DNA of 64,000 bases from Nematostella vectensis (GCF_932526225.1 NC_064045.1:3325998-3389997); one strand, 5' to 3'. Shown: positions 43,989 to 57,963, counted from the first letter of the stretch. Program-made: numbers and translations. Notes: generated by a model not told the origin, from the sequence alone.

Positions 43989-46988
43989 TTTCTTAATAAA
44001 AGGTACAAACGATCATTCAATTCACATAATTTGTACTTCTGCAGAAAAACGAAAGCACCTCGAAATATTTTCAAATATCCTTCAAAATATCCAAATTCTT
44101 TTCTTTCGCTAATGTATGCTTTATCTATTATGTTTACTTAAAAGTCTACAAAAACGTAATTAGAGTGTAGCACTTTGTATTATTTTGACTCAAAATTTCC
44201 ATTGCTCATTTCCCGCCAAAAGGGATACTTTGTTGCATACGGCATTAGCTACGCTATTATTTTCTTTTCTTTCAGAAGGAGTCATCGCTTTAAGCTCATA
44301 ATTTTCCAGCCCATAGAATTCAAAATCTGCTTTTAATAACAGCGGTAATCTCAAAACGCGTTGTTCACCTGTTATCACAAAACTCTAAGCAAAAATGTCA
44401 ATTTTTTTATTGAAGGCAAGAGTATAATTGGGGGAGATTTGCTAATCGATATTTAGTTACCCATAACGCATAGACAAGTCAACACCGATGAATTTTTTTG
44501 ACACTCACTGTTTGCATTGTGATTAGCTATTAAATTTCCTCCCTTTTGTAGTTTTAATCAAATCGTGGAGATGTATGAACAGCCTGTTGGCTATGTTTTC
44601 AGTTAGTTTTGAGGGGGTGAATTTCAATATTTTGTGCAAACATATCGTTTGTGAGATTAAAGTCTTGAATGTCCAATTTTAATCCACTGTTTAAAACCTA
44701 TTGTGTTGACTATTAGTGAAGTTTTTGTATCTTTGTCTTTCGATCAACTTGACCGATAATTAAACCCCTTTTTGTTATTTTCTTCATTGATGATAATCTA
44801 GCTAATATACATGCACAAATTTCTTGATTCTGATTGGCTGAGAGCAGTGCAACTTTTATGTGTAACGCCAGCGCAAAAGGTTGGATAAGAAACGAGAGTA
44901 AGCCAACTCAATATTTATGTTGAAAAAGTATCTAAAATTTATCACTTTCAACGGACACAATTCAATTTTAACCCGTAACAAAAGATTTTCTATTCTCTTG
45001 TAATATCTGATGCATTTAACATGTGAGTCGGAGAAGAGAAGTTAACCAACAAAATTACAGAAAAAAATAAGAAAGGGATGTAGACAAAAATAGGATGAGA
45101 AAAACGAGGATCACCTTATGGAAAGGAATACCTAATGGTACTATAGTAGGCAAGCAACTAATTTCGCGAAAAGGGGTAGGCATATTTCGCGAGATTTGAT
45201 TTTGCGATTTGCTTTTTTTTTCTCGAGAATCTTATTGAACACAATCAAATGAGACTGTAGAGAACGCACCATTCTGTGATTGACTATATTTTCAAGTATA
45301 TTTACATCAAACTTTATACTTACAACAAAAATGAAAAATTGCAAGTTCGTGATCGTGTCATCAGTTTTTCAAAAACTTGAAAAAAAGAGGCAATTTATTT
45401 TTGCGAAATTTTACATATGAAGAAACCGTTGTCGTTTTAGGGGTCTGGCACGGAGGAGTTTTAGTTTCTTTTCAGAGGCTTTCTCCATTCACTAAAAATG
45501 GTCACGGTCACTGTTTTTCTCTTCTGAATCAATTGATATAGTTTGCGAAGCACCTGCGGTACGGCAGCCTTAAAAGTGACAAGAATCGTGCAGGTTTTCC
45601 AAATAAGGAATATATTAATTTCCTTAAATGGAATTGACCGCGTCTGGGAAAAACGACAATTTGTGGCTAATTTATCTTGATATGAAAAAAAATCGTGAAA
45701 ATCGCGAAATTCAAGTGGCCGGAAATGTACAATGAGGTAATCTCACCGTGTTATATTTTGCAAACAATCTGATCAATCAATCAGAGACGAGTACTTACTA
45801 TCTCCAGTGTCACGCGGACACATTTCTACTCACAAAGCAATCTCGTCCCCAGGGATTTCTGGGTAATTAATAGCCAGACGCCATATTGAAAATTACCCAG
45901 AAGACCCTGGGAACGGGGTTGCTCACAAAGTATAACGAAAGGAAATGGCGGTCTCGTCGCTTGGGCACGAATTGGGGAAATCATCCCGAAACCACTTTTG
46001 GTCAATTTGATAGCCCAATCGTTTTTTTTTATTATTTTGTTGTTGTTGCATCTCATAGGCGATAGGCGTTTTTTGGTGTTTCCGCGAAGAAAACCCGGAT
46101 TTCGCTTAGGATGGCCGCCATTTTGAATAAAGACCGCGCGCGAGCGGCAGTGCTGTGCTGAATAACGTATGCGCTAGCTCTGGTGAAAACAAACACAATC
46201 GTAGTGTTGAATCGTCCGATTAAAGGTACGAAAGGCTGTTTTGACTAACTGTACAGCATTAAAACCATACTGTACAGTATAACTGGGACTAGTCTTGTGT
46301 TTTTCAGCGAACGTAACTGAATATGATTACAAAAAGGCAAAAGCTAGGTGAGGGCTGAGGGTAGGAAAGGGGAAAGAGCTTCCTCCCCCCCCCCTCTCCC
46401 CTACCTCTGGCGGCCCAAAAATAGTCAATTTCTTATAAAGGAATTAAAGGAATCTTCAAATACTATGCTTTTCCACTCACCCCCTTTGCGTGGAAAAGGC
46501 ATAGCCAATCCTGGGAACGCGTCTGCATCCTACACGGAGCAGGGACTGTACAAAGGACATATCGAAGGAAATTTTATCGAATATGTCTATTCAGATGATG
46601 CCGAAGAAGGACCTAAGGGGAATCTTACTAATTACATTAAATTGAAAGATGTTGCCTTCTTGTACGAAGGCTTGTACATCATGAAAATATTACGTTGCTT
46701 CAAACTTGTTACAGGGCCTTTGAAAACACAAATATATTACTTATTAATTTACTTACTAAATCCATTAAATTTCGCGAGATTAAAGTTGTAGTCTTAATTT
46801 TCGCATTTTGTTTTATATCGTGAGTTTATGTACGCCCGTTAATTAGTTAATTAGGTAGGCTTGTATATCATGAACAAGGTCTCGGTTCAAGTCTTTAATT
46901 ACAAAATTCCATATATATTTAAGATATCAATATTTCAGTCGGACAACCAAAGTTTGAGGATGTCATGTAGGTGTAGCTTTACTTCCTG

Positions 46989-47420
46989 GCCCCCGTTTCT
47001 CAAAACACCCGAGAATTCTCGGGCCCGAGAACTTTATTTTGCATTTTTACCCCAAATTTCGCATGTTTTCCTTTTTGAGAACCGCTTTCATGCTTTAGAA
47101 CAGTTTAAACTTCCTCTTGGTTCATATTTCAAATGATTACGCTCTATAGGGCTATTTTCGAAGTTTTGCTGAAGCCAGAAAGGCCAGAAAGCCATGTGTA
47201 TTTAATCCATGTGAATTTCGGGCCCGAGCAGTTCGGGAAAGATCAAAATCTATAAATCTATAAGAGAATCATCCTTTACATGAATCTTTGTGGTAAAATA
47301 CGATGTTTGACGATACTTCAAGACATTTAGATACCATAAATTTTATAGAAATTAGCCAGCTTTTCAAATTTAATCGTTTTCGGGCCCGAAAATTCTCGGG
47401 TGTTTTGAGAAACGAGCCCC
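46989..47420. mobile_element. MITE with about 43-bp terminal inverted repeats (duplicated at 53939-54370)
   Basis: Left end GCCCCCGTTTCTCAAAACAC and right end, inverted, GGGGCTCGTTTCTCAAAACA, both continuing into CCCGAGAATT and GGGCCCGA. The interior (about 345 bp) holds one more GGGCCCGAGC motif and no gene. Confidence 0.8.
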
Positions 47421-47961
47421 TGCTCATTAATCGTCAAGTGTTCCTTTAAAATACTAGGCTCGCATAAGACAAAACCCCAAAGTGCTCTTAGAATGTTAAA
47501 CCCCGTCTGTTCAGTGTTATTTTAAGAGACAATCAAAAGGAAAGGCCTTCTAAGACGCCTTAATCTCAATTTAAGAGGAAATCTTGCAAGGTTAAACAGG
47601 AAGTTTACCGGTCAACAGATTTTCTTAAGGGCCCTAAGGGACGACAGATTTTCGGCAGAATTTGAACTCAAGACAACCACCTGTCATAACTCTTGTATCT
47701 CAAAATATGATATTTTACTAGTTATGATGACGTCTAAAATGACGTCATGTCCCTTGTCCATTTTGTTGGACCCCCCAACAATTATTGAATATCAAGACCT
47801 CAGAACTGTTGGACCCCCTTGACAACTTGGCCTAAGTTTGGTGGTGTTACAACTCTCATAGCTCAATATAGTATTTTTCCTAATTATGATACGTAATTAA
47901 TGACGTCATGTCACGTGTCCATTTTGTTGGACCCCCTTGACCTTAAGACAACTTGGCCTAA

Positions 47962-48219
47962 AGCTGCATTCACACCAAAACCATGTTTAGTTAAACAAGG
48001 TTTTTCTTTGCCTGATAACTTGCCAAGTTTCTCATTGTGTTGAATTCAGCCAAAACCATGTTTTAAACAAGGTTTTTCTTTGCCTGATAGCTTGCCAAGT
48101 TTCTCATTGTGTTGAATTCAGTTTTGTTCTTGGTTCTGTCCACTTTTGGGAGATTGAAATTTAAACCAGTTTAATTTAACCACCTTTAAACTGGTTTAAG
48201 TGCTGATGTGAATGCGGTA
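47962..48219. mobile_element. MITE inserted with a TAA duplication (duplicated at 54912-55169)
   Basis: Ends AGCTGCATTCACACC and inverted TACCGCATTCACATC, flanked by TAA (47959-47961, 48220-48222). An empty-site relative is visible nearby: GACAACTTGGCCTAAG at about 47820 continues uninterrupted, whereas here the same text is split by the element. A TAA duplication suggests PIF/Harbinger. Inside, a 75-bp stretch is itself duplicated in tandem. Confidence 0.8.
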
Positions 48220-48897
48220 TAAGTTAGGTCGTGCCACAACTCTCGTAGCTCAAGATATTGATATTCTTAAGCGTTGATTTTCTACGGGCATAACTCTTTT
48301 GAGTTACTCGTAAACTCGTAAAAACAAGATGAACGTAATCAAGGATTTTCTATACATTTTTCAATAAAAAAAAACGAAGCATTTAAAATCTTCTCTTTAA
48401 AAATTTTACACGTTGATTTTAGATCGCTTTCCAAATCCTCTATCCAAAACAACTCACTAATATACCATTAAGAAGATATGTGTCCATCGTATTACGAATA
48501 ACCTACATGACATTTGTTGGCTTTAAATCAAACGAAGATATTTGTAGGGTATTCTGATCACAAACAAAGATCCGGCCCTTTCAAAAACAAGAAAATAGTG
48601 TCACGTAGGAATAAGTCACACATGTAGTAAAAACATACTCAGCATCTAGATATTATATACTGATTGGCTGTCAGCATATTGAAGTCCACGGAACAACTAA
48701 AAGCCTTTTGTTTAGTGAACCTATCACGTTTGACAGGAAAATCTAAAACGCGCGCATAGAAATTGCTTAGCCAAGCAGTTCATATTTTCAGCTGATTGAC
48801 CTTTTTAGTCAGGAAACTTATAGGCGTGCCGCGTCCCTTTTCGAGTGGTATTTGACAATCGGGATTTGGCCACCAATTCTCGTTTCGTACTTCTTAA

Positions 48898-49890
48898 CCC
48901 TTTCACTCCTGGGTACTTTGGGTACTTTTGAGCAAAATTGTAAGAAAAACCGACTGAAAACAGAAACCTCCCCCCCCCCCCCCCCTCTATTTCAAGTCCA
49001 ACACTACCAGTTAAGTTAAGCTACCGCTGAGCAAAGACGGTATGCCTTGAAGTTTCCAACAATGCACTGCGGTGCCTTTTCTTTCTGGCGAGGGCACTGC
49101 TACGGCCTGTTGCTTACGACAGTTTTGCTTGTAATTTGCTTTAAAATTACAGCTTTTTCACATCTGGAGAGTGCCTTAGGACATCATTAAGCCTTTTTGG
49201 GCATAATTAATGCTGTGCTTATGGATGTTTGCACGCTGAGGTTGATTCAATGGGATATTTCCTTGTCTGGGCTTCACCAAGTGAGAAAGGAATTTTCTAG
49301 TGAATGGCCTCATACTCTCCAATGTGGGCCATCTTTGCTACCCAACCTTAGTCAAAAATTGTTTTCAGGCTTATTCTGGGTTCCTTGGACCTGAAAATGT
49401 TTTGTTTGGCTTCGGGGCAAAAAAACTGTTATGATTATGAGGAAGGAGATTGCCCGCCTGTCTGTCAAGGTGTTTCCAAGACTTCCATGATGCAGTGCAG
49501 GCATGCAAAATAGGCTAAATATTCTCGCTTCAAATGGAGGTTCTAGCATTGATTATTATGATTGATTGCTGTAAAATGGGACCTGACGGAGCACAATAAA
49601 GGTATCTATTTGTGACTTGATCTGTGTTTGCTAGTCTCTATTTGTAGTTCGGAATTTTGTGTCTTTTTTGGTAAGAAATGTTTCTGAGTTTAAGCATTTG
49701 TTTACGAACTGGTCAGAAATCAAGGTTGATATTTTGACAATAGAGTCAATTCTATTACATTGCTTCGAAGCGCTTTTAAAGGTCGTCTATGCCTTGGAGG
49801 AATCCATGAGTATCCGGGTCTGGTGATGTTTAGTTTGCATTTCTGACGTTTTTGAGTTGGGCCTATATTTTACAGGCGTCTCAGGGCGTA
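48898..49890. mobile_element. Diverged relative of the TTAA element of 22759-23726
   Basis: Begins after TTAA (48894-48897) with CCCTTTCACTCCTGGGTAC and can be followed block by block against the copy in ADSL intron 1, including GGACATCAT, GTGCTTATGGAT and ATAAAGGTATCTATTTGTG. The right TTAA is lost. The duplicated copy starts at about 55848. Confidence 0.7.
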
Positions 49891-50141
49891 ATAGTAATGA
49901 GACTTAACGAAGGAAGTAAAGTTAAGTCTGAGTTCGCACAAGGTTTACCCTAAGTAAGCTTCAGACCTATCCGTCGGTAGAATTAGGTTTTAGTACATTA
50001 CAAGATTCTGAGTGCTATTGGAGTGTTGTCAATCATTAAAATCACGTGTGTATCTTGTCATGCGCACTAGCAGTGTAACAAGTTAGTGTGTGTCATTGGA
50101 AGTCGTAGCAACATTGTAAACATTTGGTCACGTTAGCCTGT

Positions 50142-50262
50142 ACAGGACCCGAAATGATCCCAGGACAAAACGATCCCAGGACCCGAAATGATCCCAGGAC
50201 CCGAAATGATCCCAGGACCCGAAATGATCCCAGGACCCGAAACGATCCCAGGACCCGAAATG
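50142..50262. repeat. 19-bp tandem array, about six copies
   Basis: Units of CAGGACCCGAAATGATCC. The homologous place in copy 2 (about 57096-57150) has only about three units, so the array expanded or shrank after the duplication. It is part of the left inverted repeat of the element at 57094-58240. Confidence 0.9.
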
Positions 50263-50447
50263 ATCCCCAAAAGTACCCTAACTGATCCCGGGACCCGAAA
50301 CGATAACGAGGAGTCCCAGAAATCAACCCCACGGAATTGTGGTAATGGACAAAGGGAAAGCAGAAGAAAGCACTTCCAAATTAAGGGTTGACAGCGAATC
50401 TATTTCTAAATAACATGCCTTAAAAACTTAAATTCCAATAAAGAAGC

Positions 50448-50563
50448 AACTGCAGAATACCCGTCCACAAAGAGTTAACAATGAGACTTCACACCTCGAT
50501 TTCTATAGAACGAGGCAGTAAATACAAGGAAAATGCAAATAAGTGGACGGGTATTCTGCAGTT
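50448..50563. repeat. 21-bp perfect inverted repeat
   Basis: Arms AACTGCAGAATACCCGTCCA+C (50448-50468) and its exact inverse (50543-50563) enclose 74 bases. Conserved in copy 2 (arms near 57332 and 57427). Confidence 0.9.
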
Positions 50564-51237
50564 TAGCCCCAATAAATACTTGTATTTATTACATTGACAC
50601 GGCGGTAAACCCATATGAGTCCAAAACAAATACACAACAATTGCTACTGAAAGGAGTAGAACATAAACATAGCACAGCCAAGCACAGCCTTGCTCAGAAC
50701 AACCAAACTTTTAACCTTCGAAGGGGGAAACATTTGCAGTTCCAACACATGACTCTGACACTATAAATCTCGTTTCCGGTTAACATCACCCCTAAAAATC
50801 TATATTCATTTGACGACCAAACGTGTATTTCACCACGAAATCCATGTTCACACGAGCGAATATTTACCGACAGCCGATTTGGCCGAGAAGATGGAATGAC
50901 AAAAGCACACTGAGTAATGCACTCGAACAACCCTTTTACACCGTTGCAAAATATTAAGAGATGTGGCTTTTGTTGAAAGCAATATGTGAGTTTCCTCATG
51001 TAGTAGTGCGTTTACACCACTGCATGATCTCTCTCTATCTCTCTTTATGATAGGTCTTTTATTCACCGAACAAAAACAAACATTTCCCTAGGGGAAAGCA
51101 GAGGCATGTCTAATCTGTGGAGACTTTCTTTTATGGCTTGTTATGTATAAATGATTTATTCACGCCTGGTTCTTCAAATACCATCACGGGAATTGTTATT
51201 TGACCCCAACTGCTGACTCAAAGCTGTCGAAAGCTGT

Positions 51238-54200
51238 ATTTCTTAATAAAAGGTACAAACGATCATTCAATTCACATAATTTGTACTTCTGCAGAAAAAC
51301 GAAAGCACCCCGAAATATTTTCAAATATCCAAAAAATCATAGATTGTTTTTAATTCTTTTCTTTCGCTAATGTATGCTTTATCTATTATGTTTACTTAAA
51401 AGTCTACAAAAAAGTAATTAGAGTGTAGCACTTTGTATTATTTTGACTCAAAATTTCCATTGCTCATTTTCCGCCAAAAGGGATACTTTGTTGCATACGG
51501 CATTAGCTACGCTATTATTTTCTTTTCTTTCAGAAGGAGTCATCGCTTTAAGCTCATAATTTTCCAGTCCATAGAATTCAAAATCTGCTTTTAATAACAG
51601 CGGTAATCTCAAAACGCGTTGTTCACCTGTTATCACAAAACTCTAAGCAAAAATGTCAATTTATTTATTGAAGGCAAAAGTATAATTGGGGGAGATTTGC
51701 TAATCGATGTTTAGTTACCCATAACGCATAGACAAGTCAACACCGATGAATTTTTTTGACACTCACTGTTTGCATTGTGATTAGCTATTAAATTTCCTCC
51801 CTTTTGTAGTTTTAATCAAATCGTGGAGATGTATGAACAGCCTGTTGGTTATGTTTTCAGTTAGATTTGAGGGGGTGAATTTCAATATTTTGTGCAAACA
51901 TATCGTTTGTGAGATTAAATTCTTAAATGTCCAGTCTTAATCCACTGTTTAAAACCTATTGTGTTGACTATTAGTGAAGTTTTTGAACATTTGTCTTTCG
52001 ATCAACTTGACCGATAATTAAACCCCTTTTTGTTATTTTCTTCATTGATGATAATCTAGCTAATATACATGCACAAATTTCTTGATTCTGATTGGCTGAG
52101 AGCAGTGCAACTTTTATGTGTAACGCCAGTGCAAAAAGTTGGATAAGAAACGAGAGTAAGCCAACTCAATATTTATGTTGAAAAAGTATCTAAAATTTAT
52201 CACTTTCAACGGACACAATTCAATTTTAACCCGTAACAAAAGATTTTCTATTCTCTTGTAATATATGATGCATTTAACATGTGAGTCGGAGAAGAGAAGT
52301 TAACCAACAAAATTACAGAAAAAAATAAGAAAGGGATGTAGACAGAAATAGGATGAGAAAAACGAGGATCACCTGATGGAAAGGAATACCTAATGGTACT
52401 ATAGTAGGCAAGCAATTAATTTCGCGAAAAGGGGGTAGGCATATTTCGCGAGATTTGAATTTTAGTTTCTTTTCAGAGGCTTTCTCCATTCACTAAAAAT
52501 GGTCACGGTCACTGTTTTTCTCTTCTGAATCAATTCATATAGTTTGCGAAGCACCTGCGGTACGGCAGCCTTAAAAGTGACAAGAATCGTGCAGGTTTTC
52601 CAAATAAGGAATATATTAATTTCCTAATTAATCGCGAAATTCAAGTGGCAGGAAATGTACAATGAGGTAATCTTTGTTTCAGTACGGTACGTTACCGTAC
52701 CGTGTTATATTTTGCAAACAATCTGATCAATCGATCAGAGACGAGTACTTACTATCTCCAGTGTCACGCGGACACATTTCTACTCACAAAGCAATCTCGT
52801 CCCCAGGGATTTCTGGGTAATTAATAGCCAGACGCCATATTGAAAATTACCCAGAAGATCCTGGGAACGGGGTTGCTCACAAAGTATAACGAAAGGAAAT
52901 GGCGGTCTCGTCGCTTGGGCACGAATTGGGGAAATCATCCCGAAACCACTTTTGGTCAATTTGATAGCCCAATCGTTTTTTTTTATTATTTTGTTGTTGT
53001 TGCATCTCATAGGCGATAGGCGTTTTTTGGTGTTTCCGCGAAGAAAACCCGGATTTCGCTTAGGATGGCCGCCATTTTGAATAAAGACCGCGCGCGAGCG
53101 GCAGTGCTGTGCTGAATAACGTATGCGCTAGCTCTGGTGAAAACAAACACAATCGTAGTGTTGAATCGTCCGAGTAAAGGTACGAAAGGCTGTTTTGACT
53201 AACTGTACAGCATTAAAACCATACTGTACAGTTTAACTGGGACTAGTCTTGTGTTTTTCAGCGAACGTAACTGAATATGATTACAAAAAGGCAAAAGCTA
53301 GGTGAGGGCTGAGGGTAGGAAAGGGGAAAGAGCTTCCTCCCCCCCCCCCCCCCCCCCTCTCCCCTACCTCTGGCGGCCCAAAAATAGTCAATTTCTTATA
53401 AAGGAATTAAAGGAATCTTCAAATACTATGCTTTTCCACTCACCCCCTTTGCGTGGAAAAGGCATAGCCAATCCTGGGAACGCGTCTGCATCCTACACGG
53501 AGCAGGGACTGTACAAAGGACATCGAAGGAAATTTTATCGAATATGTCTATTCAGATGATGCCGAAGAAGGACCTAAGGGGAATCTTACTAATTACATTA
53601 AATTGAAAGATGATGCCTTCTTGTACGAAGGCTTGTACATCATGAAAATAGTACGTTGCTACAAACTTGTTACAGGGCCTTTGAAAACACAAATATATTA
53701 CTTTCCTAAATCCATTAAATTTCGCGAGATTAAAGTTGTAGTCTTAATTTTCGCATTTTGTTTTATATCGTGAGTTTATGTACGCCCGTTAATTAGTTAA
53801 TTAGGTAGGCTTGTATATCATGAACAAGGTCTCGGTTCAAGTCTTTAATTACAAAATTCCATATATATTTAAGATATCAATATTTCAGTCGGACAACCAA
53901 AGTTTGTGGATGTCATGTAGGTGTAGCTTTACTTCCTGGCCCCCGTTTCTCAAAACACCCGAGAATTCTCGGGCCCGAGAACTTTATTTTGCATTTTTGC
54001 CCCAAATTTCGCATGTTTTCCTTTTTGAGAACCGCTTTCATGCTTTAGAACAGTTTAAACTTCCTCTTGGTTCATATTTCAAATGATTACGCTCTATAGG
54101 GCTATTTTCGAAGTTTTGCTGAAGCCAGAAAGGCCAGAAAGCCATGTGTATTTAAGCCATGTGAATTTCGGGCCCGAGCAGTTCGGGAAAGATCAAAATC

Positions 54201-57200
54201 TATAAATCTATAAGAGAATCATCCTTTACATGAATCTTTGTGGTAAAATACGATGTTTGACGATACTTCAAGACATTTAGATACCATAAATTTTATAGAA
54301 ATTAGCCAGCTTTTCAAATTTAATCGTTTTCGGGCCCGAAAATTCTCGGGTGTTTTGAGAAACGAGCCCCTGCTCATTAATCGTCAAGTGTTCCTTTAAA
54401 ATACTAGGCTCGCATAAGACAAAACCCCAAAGTGCTCTTAGAATGTTAAACCCCGTCTGTTCAGTGTTATTTTAAGAGACAATCAAAAGGAAAGGCCTTC
54501 TAAGACGCCTTAATCTCAATTTAAGAGGAAATCTTGCAAGGTTAAACAGGAAGTTTACCGGTCAACAGATTTTCTTAAGGGCCCTAAGGGACGACAGATT
54601 TTCGGCAGAATTTGAACTCAAGACAACCACCTGTCATAACTCTTGTATCTCAAAATATGATATTTTACTAGTTATGATGACGTCTAAAATGACGTCATGT
54701 CCCTTGTCCATTTTGTTGGACCCCCCAACAATTATTGAATATCAAGACCTCAGAACTGTTGGACCCCCTTGACAACTTGGCCTAAGTTTGGTGGTGTTAC
54801 AACTCTCATAGCTCAATATAGTATTTTTCCTAATTATGATACGTAATTAATGACGTCATGTCACGTGTCCATTTTGTTGGACCCCCTTGACCTTAAGACA
54901 ACTTGGCCTAAAGCTGCATTCACACCAAAACCATGTTTAGTTAAACAAGGTTTTTCTTTGCCTGATAACTTGCCAAGTTTCTCATTGTGTTGAATTCAGC
55001 CAAAACCATGTTTTAAACAAGGTTTTTCTTTGCCTGATAGCTTGCCAAGTTTCTCATTGTGTTGAATTCAGTTTTGTTCTTGGTTCTGTCCACTTTTGGG
55101 AGATTGAAATTTAAACCAGTTTAATTTAACCACCTTTAAACTGGTTTAAGTGCTGATGTGAATGCGGTATAAGTTAGGTCGTGCCACAACTCTCGTAGCT
55201 CAAGATATTGATATTCTTAAGCGTTGATTTTCTACGGGCATAACTCTTTTGAGTTACTCGTAAACTCGTAAAAACAAGATGAACGTAATCAAGGATTTTC
55301 TATACATTTTTCAATAAAAAAAAACGAAGCATTTAAAATCTTCTCTTTAAAAATTTTACACGTTGATTTTAGATCGCTTTCCAAATCCTCTATCCAAAAC
55401 AACTCACTAATATACCATTAAGAAGATATGTGTCCATCGTATTACGAATAACCTACATGACATTTGTTGGCTTTAAATCAAACGAAGATATTTGTAGGGT
55501 ATTCTGATCACAAACAAAGATCCGGCCCTTTCAAAAACAAGAAAATAGTGTCACGTAGGAATAAGTCACACATGTAGTAAAAACATACTCAGCATCTAGA
55601 TATTATATACTGATTGGCTGTCAGCATATTGAAGTCCACGGAACAACTAAAAGCCTTTTGTTTAGTGAACCTATCACGTTTGACAGGAAAATCTAAAACG
55701 CGCGCATAGAAATTGCTTAGCCAAGCAGTTCATATTTTCAGCTGATTGACCTTTTTAGTCAGGAAACTTATAGGCGTGCCGCGTCCCTTTTCGAGTGGTA
55801 TTTGACAATCGGGATTTGGCCACCAATTCTCGTTTCGTACTTCTTAACCCTTTCACTCCTGGGTACTTTGGGTACTTTTGAGCAAAATTGTAAAAAAAAA
55901 CCGACTGAAAACAGAAACCTCCCCCCCCCCCCCCTCTATTTCAAGTCCAACACTACCAGTTAAGTTAAGCTACCGCTGAGCAAAGACGGTATGCCTTGAA
56001 GTTTCCAACAATGCACTGCGGTGCCTTTTCTTTCTGGCGAAGGCACTGCTACAGCCTGTTGCTTATAACAGTTTTGCTTGTAATTTGCTTAAAAATTACA
56101 GCTTTTTCACATCTGGAGAGTGCCTTAGGACATCATTAAGCCTTTTTGGGCATAATTAATGCTGTGCTTATGGATGTTTGCACGCTGAGGTTGATTCAAT
56201 GGGATATTTCCTTGTCTGGGCTTCACCAAGTGAGAAAGGAATTTTCTAGTGAATGGCCTCATACTCTCCAATGTGGGCCATCTTTGCTACCCAACCTTAG
56301 TCAAAAATTGTTTTCAGGCTTATTCTGGGTTCCTTGGACCTGGAAATGTTTTGTTTGGCTTCGGGGCAAAAAAAACTGTTATGATTATGGGGAAGGAGAT
56401 TGCCCGCCTGTCTGTCAAGGTGTTTCCAGGACTCCCATGATGCAGTGCAGGCATGCAAAATAGGCTAAATATTCTCGCTTCAAATGGAGGTTCTAGCATT
56501 GATTATTGTGATTGATTGCTGTAAAATGGGACCTGACGGAGCACAATAAAGGTATCTATTTGTGACTTGATCTGTGTTTGCTAGTCTCTATTTGTAGTTC
56601 GGAATTTTGTGTCTTTTTTGGTAAGAAATGTTTCTGAGTTTAAGCATTTGTTTAGGAACTGGTCAGAAATCAAGGTTGATATTTTGACAATAGAGTCAAT
56701 TCTATTACATTGCTTCGAAGCGCTTTTAAAGGTCGTCTATGCCTTGGAGGAATCCATGAGTATCCGGGTCTGGTGATGTTTAGTTTGCATTTCTGACGTT
56801 TTTGAGTTGGGCCTATATTTTACAGGCGTCTCAGGGCGTAATAGTAATGAGACTTAACGAAGGAAGTAAAGTTAAGTCTGAGTTCGCACAAGGTTTACCC
56901 TAAGTAAGCTTCAGACCTATCCGTCGGTAGAATTAGGTTTTAGTACATTACAAGATTCTGAGTGCTATTGGAGTGTTGTCAATCATTAAAATCACGTGTG
57001 TAGCTTGCCATGCGCACTAGCAGTGTAACAAGTTAGTGTGTGTCATTGGAAGTCGTAGCAACATTGTAAACATTTGGTAAGTCACGTTAGCCTGTACAGG
57101 ACCCGAAATGTTCCCAGGACCCGAAACGATCCCAGGACCCGAAATGATCCCCAAAAGTACCCTAACTGATCCCGGGACCCGAAACGATAACGAGGAGTCC

Positions 57201-57963
57201 CCGAAATCAACCCCACGGAATTGCGGTAATGGACAAAGGGAAAGCAGAAGAAAGCACTTTCAAATTAAGGGTTGATAGCGAATCTATTTCTAAATAACAT
57301 GCCTTAAAAACTTAAATTCCAATAAAGAAGCAACTGCAGAATACCCGTCCACAAAGAGTTAACAATGAGACTTCACACCTCGATTTCTATAGAACGAGGC
57401 AGTAAATACAAGAAAAATGCAAATAAGTGGACGGGTATTCTGCAGTTTAGCCCCAATAAATACTTGTATTTATTACATTGACACGGCGGTAAACCCATAT
57501 GAGTCCAAAACAAATACAAAACAATTGCTACTGAAAGGAGTACAACATAAACATAGCACAGCCAAGCACAGCCTTGCTCAGAACAACCAAACTTTTAACC
57601 TTCGAAGGGGGAAACATTTACAGTTCAAACACATGACTCTGACACTATAAATCTCGTTTCTGGTAAACATCACCCCTAAAAATCTATATTCATTTGACGA
57701 CCAAACGTGTATTTCACCACGAAATCCATGTTCACACGAGTGAATATTTACCGACAGCCGATTTGGCCGAGAAGATGGAAGATGGACAAAAGCACACTGA
57801 GTAATGCACTCGAACATACCTTTTACACCGTTGCAAAAATAAGAAGAGATGTGGCGTTTGTTATGTATAAATGATTTATTCACGCCTGGTTCTTCAAATT
57901 ACCATCACGGGAATTGTTATTTGACCCCAACTGCTGACTCAAAGCTGTCGAAAGCTGTATTTC
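51238..57963 (+). repeat. Segmental tandem duplication, copy 2 (6726 bp)
   Basis: Direct repeat of 43989-51237; offset about 6950 bp over most of its length. Differences include deletions relative to copy 1 (about 260 bp near 52458 and about 70 bp near 52626), a short insertion with TACGGTACG near 52684, and a shorter 19-bp array. Near its right end (57853-57963) text equals that at 51140-51237. Confidence 0.95.

Larger units (their letters stand above)
43989..51237 (+). repeat. Segmental tandem duplication, copy 1 (7249 bp)
   Basis: Starts at TTTCTTAATAAAAGG (43989) and ends at GAAAGCTGTA before the identical start of copy 2 at 51238. Copies are nearly identical over most of their length. 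Copy 1 alone retains about 260 bp at roughly 45196-45455 and further text near 45627-45710. No convincing gene lies in it. An open frame at 46348-46791 is broken by a 2-bp deletion in copy 2, and I do not recognise it. It holds two MITEs, a TTAA element, C-runs and a 19-bp array. Confidence 0.95.

Noticed and set aside
44190-44378. 62-codon open frame repeated at 51448-51636
   Set aside because: Identity reflects the segmental duplication, not constraint; composition and context give no support for coding.
46348-46791. 147-codon open frame in duplication copy 1
   Set aside because: In the nearly identical copy 2 it is frameshifted after about 75 codons, its beginning is a poly-C-derived Pro run, and no family is recognised.
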